From contig JANXWC010000192.1 of NCBI GenBank assembly GCA_025351355.1, forward strand, positions 1 through 64,000: 64,000 nt of DNA. The letters run 5' to 3'. Positions 9,928-18,561 of this stretch are shown one piece after another. The translations under genes were made by a program, and so were the position numbers. The notes beneath the pieces are model-generated. The model had not been told where the DNA came from. It saw nothing but the letters and a program-made list of their open reading frames with translations, and did no database searches. The stretch is from Hyphomicrobiaceae bacterium (GTDB taxonomy: Bacteria; Pseudomonadota; Alphaproteobacteria; Rhizobiales; Hyphomicrobiaceae). Each line of letters starts with the position of its first letter. The first letter of the stretch is position 1.

Positions 9928-10436
9928 TTTTGCTTTACGGTGACTGCGACGCCGAGTTCCGGCTTAATTGTTAGGCGGCGGCGCAGCTCATTTTTGGCCG
10001 CTGCGGTCCCGTCGCATCCGAAAGACGTAATCTCGCAGAAACTTATACGATCGTCGCCGGCGGTTGGCTTGCGGTGAGCCAAGGCCTGCTGTTCGGCCTC
10101 GTGGCGATTTTTCGCTATCGCCCGGCCCACACCGGGAGTTCCGAATTTCGGGTCCATGGAAACGGCGACGCATTTGTTCCGGAAATTATCGACGATCTTA
10201 CAGAGCGCCTTGGTTTCGTCGGAGCCTCCGTTGTTATTTGTACGGCAGCTATTCAGCGCCCTCTCGCGCGCAGCGGCTCCGGCGGTCACACCGGCGGAAA
10301 AGCCGAACGAGAAACCTGCCGTCGCAACATCCGCGGGAACGCCCACCGCCAGTGCGCCTTCGGCCATCCCTAAGGTTGCGAAAAACAGCGTTCCGACAAC
10401 GATAGACTTGCCTGTTGTGGCTGCGGCTTTGAGCAT
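9906..10436 (-). CDS. DUF4189-like secreted protein
   Basis: This 176-residue protein begins with a likely signal peptide or N-terminal membrane helix (hydrophobic residues about 12-31, small residues before a likely cleavage near 30). The mature part follows the pattern of the DUF4189 family as I know it: an Ala-rich helix with REREALNSC-like spacing (here RERALNSC), FRNKCVAVS, a second helix EAEQQALAHR and a final Cys pair (FCEITSFGC). Five cysteines suggest disulfides in the periplasm. The function of the family is unknown. It converges on the bactofilin gene with a 22-base overlap of the 3' ends. Confidence 0.6.
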   Translation of the reverse strand: MLKAAATTGKSIVVGTLFFATLGMAEGALAVGVPADVATAGFSFGFSAGVTAGAAARERALNSCRTNNNGGSDETKALCKIVDNFRNKCVAVSMDPKFGTPGVGRAIAKNRHEAEQQALAHRKPTAGDDRISFCEITSFGCDGTAAAKNELRRRLTIKPELGVAVTVKQNQPVAVM

Positions 10437-10658
10437 CCGTTTTCTCTAATTTAGCAGCGAACAAAACAGTTTAGTGACTGTGCAGAGTGACGCAGACTTA
10501 GCCGGACGGTCACTTGCGATTCCTCGGCGTGCGATTCCTCGGAGGGTCTGTCCCCTGCCGACAGGCGGTTGCGCCGCCGCGTGGTGATGCGTATCGTGTT
10601 TGGACTGTCGCGCTCGACATTGGGCCGGCTTGCAACCTGTTTCGGATGGCGCGCACGC

Positions 10659-11525
10659 ATGTCACGCATCGTTTACGTCAATGGCCGCTACCTCCCGTGG
10701 GCAGAGGCAGGAGTGCATGCGGAAGACCGCGGCTTTCAATTTGGCGATGCTATCTACGAAGTCTGTGAAGTTCGCGATGGCCATCTCATTGACGAGATCA
10801 GGCATATGCAGCGATTGGAGCGCTCGCTGGGGGAATTGCGCATCAGGGCGCCGATGAGCCAATCAGCATTGGCGCGTGTCTTGCGCGAAACGATACGACG
10901 CAATCGTGTGCGCGATGGTTCCGTTTATTTGCAGGTTAGCCGTGGTGCTCGGCCGCGCGAATTCCTGTTTTCTGATGCTGAGCACATGGAACCCACGCTG
11001 GTCTGCATCGCTCGCACGCAATCGCGCGCAAAGTCCGATGCAGCTGCGGCGGCGGGCATCGCCGTTCGCTCCATGCCCGATATCCGCTGGGCGCGCTGCG
11101 ACATTAAAACCGTTATGCTGCTTCCGGCTTCCCTGGCCAAGGAGTCCGCCAAGGAAATAGGCGCAAAGGAAGCCTGGTTGATCGATGAGCATGGTTTTGT
11201 CACCGAGGGGGCCTCGAGCAACGCCTGGATCATCGACCAGAGCGGCTGCCTCATCACTCGGCAGATCAGCAACGATCTGCTGCGGGGCGTTACGCGCACA
11301 ACGTTGATTGATCTCATAAAGCGGGTGGGTCTCGAACTGGTCGAGAGACCGTTTACCATCGCTGAGGCAAAAGCCGCGCGGGAGGCGTTCACCACGTCGG
11401 CGACGGCGATTGTCATGCCGGTGGTTAAGATCGACGATACGCCGATCGGCAATGGCGCTCCGGGGATCGCGACAAGCCAACTACGGAGTGAGTTCCATAG
11501 CGTTGCCGAGCGTGCCAGGCGTTGA
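10659..11525 (+). CDS. dat: D-amino acid aminotransferase (class IV)
   Basis: This PLP enzyme of fold type IV is most like D-alanine transaminase, which interconverts D-alanine and 2-oxoglutarate with pyruvate and D-glutamate. The 288-residue protein reads VNGRYLPWAEAGVHAEDRGFQFGDAIYEV at the N-terminus, typical of the family. The PLP-binding Lys is residue 150 in CDIKTVMLL, and the cofactor-binding VTEGASSNAW follows. The open frame extends 30 residues upstream, but the ATG at 10659 gives the conserved N-terminus. It is immediately upstream of hfq, as in several Hyphomicrobiales. Branched-chain aminotransferase is the alternative in the same family, but the sequence favours Dat. Confidence 0.88.
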   Translation: MSRIVYVNGRYLPWAEAGVHAEDRGFQFGDAIYEVCEVRDGHLIDEIRHMQRLERSLGELRIRAPMSQSALARVLRETIRRNRVRDGSVYLQVSRGARPREFLFSDAEHMEPTLVCIARTQSRAKSDAAAAAGIAVRSMPDIRWARCDIKTVMLLPASLAKESAKEIGAKEAWLIDEHGFVTEGASSNAWIIDQSGCLITRQISNDLLRGVTRTTLIDLIKRVGLELVERPFTIAEAKAAREAFTTSATAIVMPVVKIDDTPIGNGAPGIATSQLRSEFHSVAERARR

Positions 11526-11706
11526 CACTCCTCAGTGGCCTTTGAGTTCGACAGACTAAATGAACGCCAGATTGCAACGCCGGACTGCGAAATCGGAAGC
11601 TGACAGCGTTGAGCATTTGTGGCAGCTTTACTCACTCCGAGGTGGTGACGGACATGGATGTGCCGCGTCTGCACCCAACAACAACAAAAAACGCCGGAAT
11701 GTCATC

Positions 11707-11961
11707 ATGGCCGAACGCCCGCAAAGTCTGCAGGATACTTTTCTCAATCATGTTCGTAAGCAGAAGATTCCATTGACGATTTTTTTGATCAATGGCGTGA
11801 AACTGCAAGGCATAGTCACGTGGTTCGACAATTTCTGTGTCTTGCTGAGGCGTGACGGTTTATCCCAATTGGTGTACAAGCACGCCATCTCGACAATCAT
11901 GCCGGGGGCACCCGTCAACCTCATGGAAGAGGGTGCCGACAAGGAGCAAGGCAACCACTGA
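11707..11961 (+). CDS. hfq: RNA chaperone Hfq
   Basis: Hfq is a hexameric Sm-like protein that pairs small RNAs with mRNAs. The 84-residue sequence has the Sm1 motif ([18 protein letters not shown]) and the Sm2 motif YKHAIST. The ATG at 11707 gives [18 protein letters not shown], the standard alphaproteobacterial N-terminus. The frame is open for 49 codons upstream, but that part is not Hfq-like. It is followed directly by hflX, the usual pairing. Confidence 0.97.
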   Translation: MAERPQSLQDTFLNHVRKQKIPLTIFLINGVKLQGIVTWFDNFCVLLRRDGLSQLVYKHAISTIMPGAPVNLMEEGADKEQGNH

Positions 11962-12116
11962 TCATCGACGATCCAAAAGACCTGGCCGGAGCCGACGCGG
12001 CAGAAATCGACACCGCGGGCGATGCAACTGAAACGGCGTCACGGCGCAACCGCCGCCGCCGTCCGCTCGATCGGACTGATACTGACGGGCACACCACGAG
12101 AACCACTGCTCTTATC

Positions 12117-13448
12117 GTGGTGCCGGTTCCGCCGCGTGGCCGTCGCTTCGAAACCAGGGCCGGTGCCCGCTCGGACAATCCGCCACTGCCGCAGCTGCAT
12201 TCGCCGGAGGACCGTCTGGCCGAAGCGATTGGGCTTGCCCACGCCATCGATCTTGAGGTGTTGGATGCGCTGATCGTGCCATTGCCGACGCCACGTCCTG
12301 CCACGTTGCTCGGGAAGGGTAAGATCGAGGAACTGAAGGCGCGGGTTGAAGCCGAGGCCATCACCCTGGTCGTCGTCGATCACACTCTCACGCCGGTGCA
12401 GCAGCGGAATCTCGAAACCGAACTTGGCGCAAAAGTTCTCGACCGAACCGGTTTAATCCTTGAGATTTTCGGTCGCCGCGCCGCGACGCGCGAGGGGCGG
12501 CTGCAAGTTGAATTGGCCCATCTCAGTTATCAGAAGAGCCGGCTGGTTCGTTCGTGGACCCATCTTGAGCGCCAACGCGGTGGCGCGGGCTTTCTCGGCG
12601 GACCCGGCGAAAGTCAGCTGGAACTTGACCGGCGCCTGATCCAGGACCGCATAGATGCGCTCAAAAAGGATCTGGAGAAAGTTGTGCGCACGCGCACGCA
12701 GAACCGCGCCGGGCGGGCTCGCGCGCCTTACCCGGTCGTCGCCATCGTCGGCTATACCAACGCCGGCAAGTCGACGCTTTTTAATACGCTGACGGGGGCG
12801 GCCGTACTGGCGCAGGATCAAGTATTCGCGACGCTCGATCCGACGATGCGGGAAATCAAATTGCCCGGCGGCCGCAAGGTCATCCTGTCAGATACCGTCG
12901 GTTTCATCTCGGATTTACCGACAGCGCTGGTCGCAGCCTTCCGCGCCACGCTGGAGGAGGTGGTTGGCGCCGATCTCGTGCTGCATGTGCGCGATATCAG
13001 TCACACCGAGACCGACGCTCAGGCCGTCGATGTGGAACACGTGCTGTTCGATCTCGGCGTCGATGTACGGCTGGCCGAAACCCGCGTGCTGGAAGTCTGG
13101 AACAAGGTGGACCGGCTTGATGCGGATGCCTACGCAGCACTCAAGCACGAGGCAGAGCGGCGTGAACGACGACCACTGCTGGTATCAGCGGCAACGGGGG
13201 CTGGCCTGCCAGAATTATTGGCGGCAATCGAGCAGCGCCTGACCGGGAACGACGAGGAATTGCAGCTGGATGTGCCGGCAAGCGCCGGCAAATTAATGCA
13301 CTGGCTGCATGAGAATACGTCGGTGCTCGCTCAGAATGCGCAGGACGACGGCGGCACGCATGCTCGCATCCGCGTCGGCAAAGACCGCCGTGGAAGATTA
13401 GATGCTCAACTCGAACTGAGCGGCGCGAAGATTTTGGCGGGTGGGTAG
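12117..13448 (+). CDS. hflX: GTPase HflX (true start probably upstream)
   Basis: HflX is a ribosome-associated GTPase that splits stalled or heat-damaged ribosomes. From the GTG at 12117 the protein has 443 residues. The N-terminal domain includes ATLLGKGKIEELK and VVVDHTLTPVQQRNLE. A coiled region with GGPGESQLELDRRLI follows. The G domain has G1 VGYTNAGKST, G3 DTVGFI and G4 NKVD. The frame is open upstream through the hfq stop back to 11856, and residues just before 12117 (TALIV) look like the usual first strand of the N-domain. No ATG, GTG or TTG occurs there. A CTG at 11958 or ATC at 11961, preceded by AAGGAG and AAGG at 11941-11951, may be the real start. Confidence 0.92.
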   Translation: MVPVPPRGRRFETRAGARSDNPPLPQLHSPEDRLAEAIGLAHAIDLEVLDALIVPLPTPRPATLLGKGKIEELKARVEAEAITLVVVDHTLTPVQQRNLETELGAKVLDRTGLILEIFGRRAATREGRLQVELAHLSYQKSRLVRSWTHLERQRGGAGFLGGPGESQLELDRRLIQDRIDALKKDLEKVVRTRTQNRAGRARAPYPVVAIVGYTNAGKSTLFNTLTGAAVLAQDQVFATLDPTMREIKLPGGRKVILSDTVGFISDLPTALVAAFRATLEEVVGADLVLHVRDISHTETDAQAVDVEHVLFDLGVDVRLAETRVLEVWNKVDRLDADAYAALKHEAERRERRPLLVSAATGAGLPELLAAIEQRLTGNDEELQLDVPASAGKLMHWLHENTSVLAQNAQDDGGTHARIRVGKDRRGRLDAQLELSGAKILAGG

Positions 13449-13535
13449 GCGGCCGTTGCGAGCGCGTGAACAATGGAAGCAAGTGCATACGACGACACGT
13501 AGTCCGCTGCGTGTACCGCTGATTGGGAGCGACAC

Positions 13536-14354
13536 ATGAAGATAAGTTCACTCGCCGCCGCGGTCAAAATAGCGAGCTGGGTTGTTTTGCTGTTGGCGCA
13601 AGGCTGCGCGGCGCAATCCGCCGAGATCAGGGTGTTGAGCGTCGGGCCGCTCCGCACCTTGTTGCAAGACCTCGGCCCCCAGTTCGAGCTTGCGACGGGC
13701 CACAAGCTTGTCATCAAGACCGATGTTTCCGCCGCATTGCTGCGACAGATAGATGCTGGCGAGACTTTCGATGTAGCCCTCATCTTGCCGGCGACAATCG
13801 ACGATCTCCTGAAACAGGGCAAAATCGCAGCCGGGACCCGCACCGACATAGCGCGCGCAGCAATTGGCGTGGCCGTCAAAAAGGGCACACAGAAGCCTGA
13901 TATCGGCTCTGCCGAGGCCTTGAAGCGTACGTTGCTAAATGCCAAGTCGATCGCCTATTCGGGAGAAGGCGCGAGCGGGGTCTATTTCACGGGTCTGCTC
14001 GATCGCCTCGGCATCGCCGCAGAAGTCAATCCGAAGCTCAAGCCGTTGGCATCCAGTGCGGTGGTGCCGTCGGTCGCGAACGGCGAAGTGGAACTCGCGG
14101 TGATCTCTCCCCCCGCTATCCTTGCAGAGCCTGGTGCTGAACTGGTTGGGATCCTGCCGAAGGAGTTGCAGCACTACGTCGTCTACACGGCGGGTGTCAG
14201 CGCTGCAACCAAGGAGGCTGACGGAGCGAAGGCACTGCTCAAGTACCTCACAGCGCCAGCGGCGATGGCGGTGATGAAGGCCAAAGGCTTGGAGCCCGTC
14301 GTACCCCGACAGCACTGGTTTCGCTCGGAAGAGCTGATACCCGCAGAAGCTTGA
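13536..14354 (+). CDS. ModA-like periplasmic substrate-binding protein
   Basis: The 272-residue protein has a signal peptide (hydrophobic 8-20, cleavage likely near QSA at about 27). It then shows the fold signature of type II binding proteins of the molybdate (ModA) group: EIRVLSVGPLRTLLQDLGPQFE, FDVALILPATIDDLLKQG, IAYSGEGASGVYF and a C-terminal KYLTAPAAMAVMKAKGLEP. No permease or ATPase gene is adjacent, so it is an orphan binding protein. Many such orphans in alphaproteobacteria are annotated as ModA-like, but molybdate binding is not established. It sits between hflX and a convergent unknown gene. Confidence 0.72.
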   Translation: MKISSLAAAVKIASWVVLLLAQGCAAQSAEIRVLSVGPLRTLLQDLGPQFELATGHKLVIKTDVSAALLRQIDAGETFDVALILPATIDDLLKQGKIAAGTRTDIARAAIGVAVKKGTQKPDIGSAEALKRTLLNAKSIAYSGEGASGVYFTGLLDRLGIAAEVNPKLKPLASSAVVPSVANGEVELAVISPPAILAEPGAELVGILPKELQHYVVYTAGVSAATKEADGAKALLKYLTAPAAMAVMKAKGLEPVVPRQHWFRSEELIPAEA

Positions 14355-14428
14355 TCGGAAGATGCCACTTCTCAGATCCAGCAGATATTAACGGCGCAGT
14401 AGATGGCCCCCGGAGCGACGAAAGAATA

Positions 14429-15430
14429 TCAAGTGCCGGTGTTTTTGGGCGAACGCGGCTGCCTGCGTGCGGCAAGCCAATTTCTGGCGGTGCCGAAGAA
14501 TCCGAAGATCGTCAACAACGCGCCCACGCCGGAAAGGGTTTGCGCAACCGGCGTCATCCTTCGGGCTTCCTGCATGAACCGATCGAAGGTCCCGACCTGG
14601 ACATGGATGCGCGCTTGAAAGGTTTGGACCGGTAGAGAGGGCGCAGTCGGGCCGAGATGCTGGAAATTGGCGGCGAGTTCAAGCAATAGAATTTTGTCCG
14701 GACCGGTCTCCAGTGGTTCCACAAACCATGTCCATTGTACCGGTTCTTTGGCCTCTAGTAAGACAAACTTACGCTGGCTCTCCGCCGGCTCGATTTTGAA
14801 ATCCCGCCCGCGCAACGTTGCTGTCATGACCGGCGCATATTTCGTTGTGCCAGCGACTGTCTTGCCCTCGATCACACTGCCGAATTGTTTCTGCAGCTCC
14901 CGCACGGCCGCATCGTCGGAAGCCGCCAGCGTCAACGTGATCTGCGAACGGCGCGTGAGATACATTTCCTCCGGGTAATTATAGGCATACTTGGCGGAAC
15001 GCAGCCTGTCGGTAAGAGTTTGCAGGAGCTTGCGCTCGTCGGCGGCGGCGATGGCCACCGCGATCCTTTCGGGCGCCGCCCTCGGGTCCTGAGTACCCAT
15101 TGCCGCGGCAACGGCACCTCGGTCGGCCTCCGCCATGGCTTTCGCGAATGCCGCACGTTCTTCTTCGGCGGCAACCCGCATCCTTGCTGATTTGGTAGCC
15201 GCCACACGATCTGCCTCGTCCGCCACTCGCTTTTGATCTCGTGCGACGGCGTCTCCTTGACCACTTCTCTCTGCAGTTGTTGCTTCCGGCGTTGTGGGCC
15301 TCTCAGCCATGGGAACGGTAGGCGCAGAGGCACTGACCGCCGAGCCGGGATCGGCGAATTGATGGCCAATGCCGCCTGCGATCAAAATTATGCCGAGGCC
15401 AAGCAGCAATAAGGAAGAGGAAAATCGCAT
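14429..15430 (-). CDS. Unknown two-helix envelope protein with coiled coil
   Basis: I do not recognise this 333-residue protein. An N-terminal hydrophobic helix (about residues 4-24) is followed by an Ala/Pro/Thr-rich linker and an Ala/Glu/Arg-rich segment (about 55-130) that should form a long helix or coiled coil. A beta-rich domain follows (about 145-290, with YLTRRSQITLTL, APVMTATLRGRDFKI and PVQWTWFVEPLETGPDKILLLELA). A second hydrophobic helix lies at about 300-318 (LSGVGALLTIFGFFG). The beta-rich part recalls a sandwich module seen at the C-termini of some bacterial signalling or conflict proteins; this is only an impression. ATG at 15430 was chosen because GGAG lies six bases upstream and the helix starts at once. 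Confidence 0.6.
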   Translation of the reverse strand: MRFSSSLLLLGLGIILIAGGIGHQFADPGSAVSASAPTVPMAERPTTPEATTAERSGQGDAVARDQKRVADEADRVAATKSARMRVAAEEERAAFAKAMAEADRGAVAAAMGTQDPRAAPERIAVAIAAADERKLLQTLTDRLRSAKYAYNYPEEMYLTRRSQITLTLAASDDAAVRELQKQFGSVIEGKTVAGTTKYAPVMTATLRGRDFKIEPAESQRKFVLLEAKEPVQWTWFVEPLETGPDKILLLELAANFQHLGPTAPSLPVQTFQARIHVQVGTFDRFMQEARRMTPVAQTLSGVGALLTIFGFFGTARNWLAARRQPRSPKNTGT

Positions 15431-15508
15431 GGAAAACTCCTCGCAGATAAGGACTGACACTAGCCGACCGCCGCAGGGAAGTCATGTGTCTCGGGTCTAG
15501 ACGGCGTG

Positions 15509-15763
15509 TTACCCGACCCGCATTGGCGAACGCCTATGACGAGCATCTTTTGGGGTGCGTAATACGCTGGGGGTGCGCTTGCCGGCACATGGCTTCTTGA
15601 ACTCGAGGTCGCGCAAGCTCGCGTGGCGGTTGGTACGCGGGAACCGCTGACGCAGTTGCGGCGCGGGTCGGTCCGGCACTATAAAGCCGTACGCTGCACG
15701 TATCATCGCATCGATCGACTGTCGGTGAAGGTTCTCGAAGCTGTACTCGATCTGCCGTCGCAT
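15509..15763 (-). CDS. Possible small hypothetical protein
   Basis: This 84-codon frame is preceded by AGGAG eight bases upstream of its ATG, which is better than most chance frames have. The product is basic (many Arg and His) with no membrane segment, signal peptide or recognised domain. It is read in the same direction as the upstream mazG and the downstream envelope protein. Without homologues it cannot be told apart from a chance frame. Confidence 0.25.
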   Translation of the reverse strand: MRRQIEYSFENLHRQSIDAMIRAAYGFIVPDRPAPQLRQRFPRTNRHASLRDLEFKKPCAGKRTPSVLRTPKDARHRRSPMRVG

Positions 15764-15817
15764 CGGTGTTTGCTCCTGTTACGCAACATCGGTATGAGCA
15801 CAAGTTGCAGCGGAGTA

Positions 15818-16681
15818 TTACCCGACTTCGCCGACCTTCTCGGCCTTCTTCACAGCGTCCCACAGGGCATCCATCTCGGCGAGATCGGATTGTGGCGGCG
15901 TTTTGCCGGCAGCACGCAACAGCGCTTCGACACCTTGGAACCGGCGTGTAAATTTCTGGTTGGCCGCGCGCAGTGCCGCCTCCGGATCGATTTCCAAATG
16001 GCGCGCGAGATTGGCCATGACAAACATCAGATCACCGAGTTCTTCTTGCCGGCGTGCAACCTCGGCGGCGTCCTTGCCATCCAACTCAGCGGCAAGCTCG
16101 TCAAATTCTTCTCGCACCTTGGCGAAAACTGGCGCAACGGACGGCCAATCGAAGCCGACTTGCGCGGCTTTCGCCTGCAACTTGATCGCCCGCGTGAGTG
16201 CAGTCATGTTTGCCGGCACGTCATCGAGCACGGACGGATGCTCTTGTGTCATCGCAGGCGCGCCAAACCGCGCGCGCTGCGCAACCTTGGCCAGCTTTTC
16301 GTCCGCCTTTATTCTTTCCCAGAACCCCTTGGCGGCGCCGGCCGAGCGCGCCGCCGCATCGCCGAACACGTGCGGATGCCGGCGGATCATCTTGGCTGTG
16401 ACCGCCTTGATTACGTCGCCCAACCCAAATGCATCCATCTCCTCTGCAATGCGCGCGTGATACACCACCTGCAACAGCAGGTCGCCAAGCTCGTCCTTGA
16501 GGTCGACAAGGTCGCCGCGCGCAATGGCGTCGGCCACTTCGTAGGCCTCCTCGATGGTGTATGGAGCAATCGTCGCGAAGGTCTGTTCCAGATCCCAGGG
16601 GCAACCGGTCACCGGCGTACGCAGCGCCACCATGACAGCGACGAGTTCGGCGAGGTCTGCGGGCAGTGACGTAGGTGGCAT
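15818..16681 (-). CDS. mazG: Nucleoside triphosphate pyrophosphohydrolase MazG
   Basis: MazG hydrolyses NTPs and dNTPs to monophosphates and pyrophosphate, cleaning abnormal nucleotides and modulating alarmone-related toxicity. The 287-residue protein shows the tandem MazG domains. The first has CPWDLEQTFATIAPYTIEEAYEV and LKDELGDLLLQVVYHARIAEE, with the EExxE..E..D metal ligands. The second, partly divergent, has FAKVREEFDELAAEL and RRQEELGDLMFVMANLARHLEIDPE. In many alphaproteobacteria mazG lies directly after hflX; here about 2.4 kb with two or three genes separate them. Confidence 0.93.
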   Translation of the reverse strand: MPPTSLPADLAELVAVMVALRTPVTGCPWDLEQTFATIAPYTIEEAYEVADAIARGDLVDLKDELGDLLLQVVYHARIAEEMDAFGLGDVIKAVTAKMIRRHPHVFGDAAARSAGAAKGFWERIKADEKLAKVAQRARFGAPAMTQEHPSVLDDVPANMTALTRAIKLQAKAAQVGFDWPSVAPVFAKVREEFDELAAELDGKDAAEVARRQEELGDLMFVMANLARHLEIDPEAALRAANQKFTRRFQGVEALLRAAGKTPPQSDLAEMDALWDAVKKAEKVGEVG

Positions 16682-16920
16682 GGGAAAGATCCGGGATTAT
16701 TGCGCGCTGTCTCAGGCACTATGGTTCGTTTCCGATATCGAGGAACACTGCCATCGTCGAGGGGCATTCCGCGGTGGCGGTCCAAATCCCTCAATTCCAG
16801 ACGCAACAAACATCCGTCGATTATGATTGTGGTGCCCGACAATTTCCAATTTAGTGGCGCCGGGGTAAGCAGATGAGAACGATGCACGAGCAGTCCGTTT
16901 GCACAATTTAGAGCGTGGCA

Positions 16921-18546
16921 ATGACAACTACCCGAAAAGCCGACGCCTCGCGGCAATCTCCCAGTCCGTCGAGCGGAACTTCACAATCCACCGAAGTCGT
17001 CATTCAAGGCTTTCCGGTGTTTGGCGACAAGCGCTTGCAGGTAGACGATCCGATTTTCAATCGGCTCGCATCGATGCAACAGTTTGCCGATTTCGCCCGG
17101 CAGTTGCGGGGGCCGTTCGCCATCGTTGTTCGCCGTGCGGAGATTGTGACGGCGATTACTGATTTCGGTGCCTGTTTCCCGATCTACTGGATCAAGAATG
17201 TCGCGTCGTCGCGGATCGAGGTGGGGACGAGCGTCGGCGAATTGGCGCAATACTCGACGCGCATTTTATGTACCAAGGCCCTTTATTGGCGAGCATCACG
17301 CGGCGGTGTCGGACCTGATCCGTATTACAGCGATATGAATTTATTGGCGTCCGGAATGGTCCATCAGACCTCCGGCGGGCGCCAGATGTCGAGCCTGGCT
17401 TATATCGACTGGAAATCCGTCAAAATTGACGGCCCGGCGACCTACGCGGAAGCGCGCGAGCGATTTGTCGAAATTGCCGCAAGTTATCTTGCAGCGGTGG
17501 CTGGACCTAGCAAAAGGATCGCTTGCTTTCTATCCGGTGGCGCAGACTCGGCCATCGTCGCCCATCTCGCAGCCCTCGCTGGATGCGAGGTCATCGGGTT
17601 CACGGCTGACTATGCGGTGCCCGGGTACTCTGAACTGGCTGGCGCTCGACAGGCAGCGAAGGCGCTGTCAATCAAACACCACGCGGTCAAGGTTGGTTAT
17701 GCCGTTAACCGGCGGGGGATGCGGCGCATGAACACGCGCAGCATGGACGTGCCGGCGTCCCATTTGCAGTTGACAAGTTTGCTGGCGCTGGCCGATGCGG
17801 CCATCGAGCAGGGCTGCGACGGCTTCCTGACGGGGGACAATTCCGGTCCTATTTTTCTCGAATTCGACTCGATTTTTCACGGTCTTCCGACAGCGGCTGA
17901 GGATCTGGATAGGGCGGTGCGGGGGATGACCCTGGCCGAGTACAAGAAACGGCAGGCCAAGTTCGGCCGTTGCGATGACGCGGCCGTGGAACTCTTGCGT
18001 TGCTTCGGTCTCGACAGAACGGGCTGTGAAGCGTGGCAGGGGCAATTTGACTATGGCACCCCCGAAACCGACGCGCTGTTCGAGGCCGTTGGCTATCCAC
18101 TTGCCCTGCAGGCCGAAGGACAGAAGTGGACGGGCGTGGTGCATCAGAATTGCTGGCTACCGGCGCAGTTGGCGGCCGGACACAATTCGCAGATCCTCAG
18201 TCCCTTTCTCGATATCGAAATGATCCGCTTTGCCATGTCGTTACCGCTTCATCTTAAATATCGCGATGGTGTCGGCAAATGGTTTCTGCGGGAATTTCTC
18301 AAACAGGAAACAGGACTCGTTCCGGCCAAGCTCGCATCACCCAATCCGAGCAGGCTTTGGTGGTTGCCGCCGCGCGCCGACGATGTGGCACGCATTGACC
18401 CTCGCCTGCGTCAGTTGCTGTTGAAGTGGCAGGTTAGAAATCTTATGCATCGTGGCCGTGAATACACGCAGCTCGCCTCAATCACCGCGCTCGGGAACTG
18501 GCTCGCCGCGCACCCTTTGGATCAACCGAATAATGGCGAACATTGA
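16921..18546 (+). CDS. Asparagine-synthetase-like protein without glutaminase Cys
   Basis: The protein has about 541 residues. Its C-terminal two thirds is an asparagine synthetase-type adenylating domain with the PP-loop SGGADSA (about 205-211), FTADY, LTGDN and, later, SPFLDIEMIRFAMSLP followed by KWFLREF. The N-terminal 170 residues resemble the class II amidotransferase fold (LRGPFAIVV, TDFGACFPIYW), but the essential Cys at position 2 is absent, so glutamine cannot supply nitrogen in the usual way. Such proteins form amide, lactam or peptide-tailoring bonds in natural product or surface polysaccharide pathways. The substrate here is unknown. It is followed by an interrupted FkbM methyltransferase gene. 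A GTG six bases upstream is an alternative start. Confidence 0.72.
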   Translation: MTTTRKADASRQSPSPSSGTSQSTEVVIQGFPVFGDKRLQVDDPIFNRLASMQQFADFARQLRGPFAIVVRRAEIVTAITDFGACFPIYWIKNVASSRIEVGTSVGELAQYSTRILCTKALYWRASRGGVGPDPYYSDMNLLASGMVHQTSGGRQMSSLAYIDWKSVKIDGPATYAEARERFVEIAASYLAAVAGPSKRIACFLSGGADSAIVAHLAALAGCEVIGFTADYAVPGYSELAGARQAAKALSIKHHAVKVGYAVNRRGMRRMNTRSMDVPASHLQLTSLLALADAAIEQGCDGFLTGDNSGPIFLEFDSIFHGLPTAAEDLDRAVRGMTLAEYKKRQAKFGRCDDAAVELLRCFGLDRTGCEAWQGQFDYGTPETDALFEAVGYPLALQAEGQKWTGVVHQNCWLPAQLAAGHNSQILSPFLDIEMIRFAMSLPLHLKYRDGVGKWFLREFLKQETGLVPAKLASPNPSRLWWLPPRADDVARIDPRLRQLLLKWQVRNLMHRGREYTQLASITALGNWLAAHPLDQPNNGEH

Positions 18547-18561
18547 GCGAGTGGTCCCGTC

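Noticed and set aside
15623-16669. A 348-codon open frame on the plus strand
   Set aside because: It lies opposite mazG, whose protein has clear domains. The plus-strand product has no family pattern and is a GC-rich shadow.
16609-16956. A 115-codon minus-strand frame overlapping the mazG start
   Set aside because: It runs through the mazG N-terminus in another frame and lacks a ribosome binding site or a known domain.
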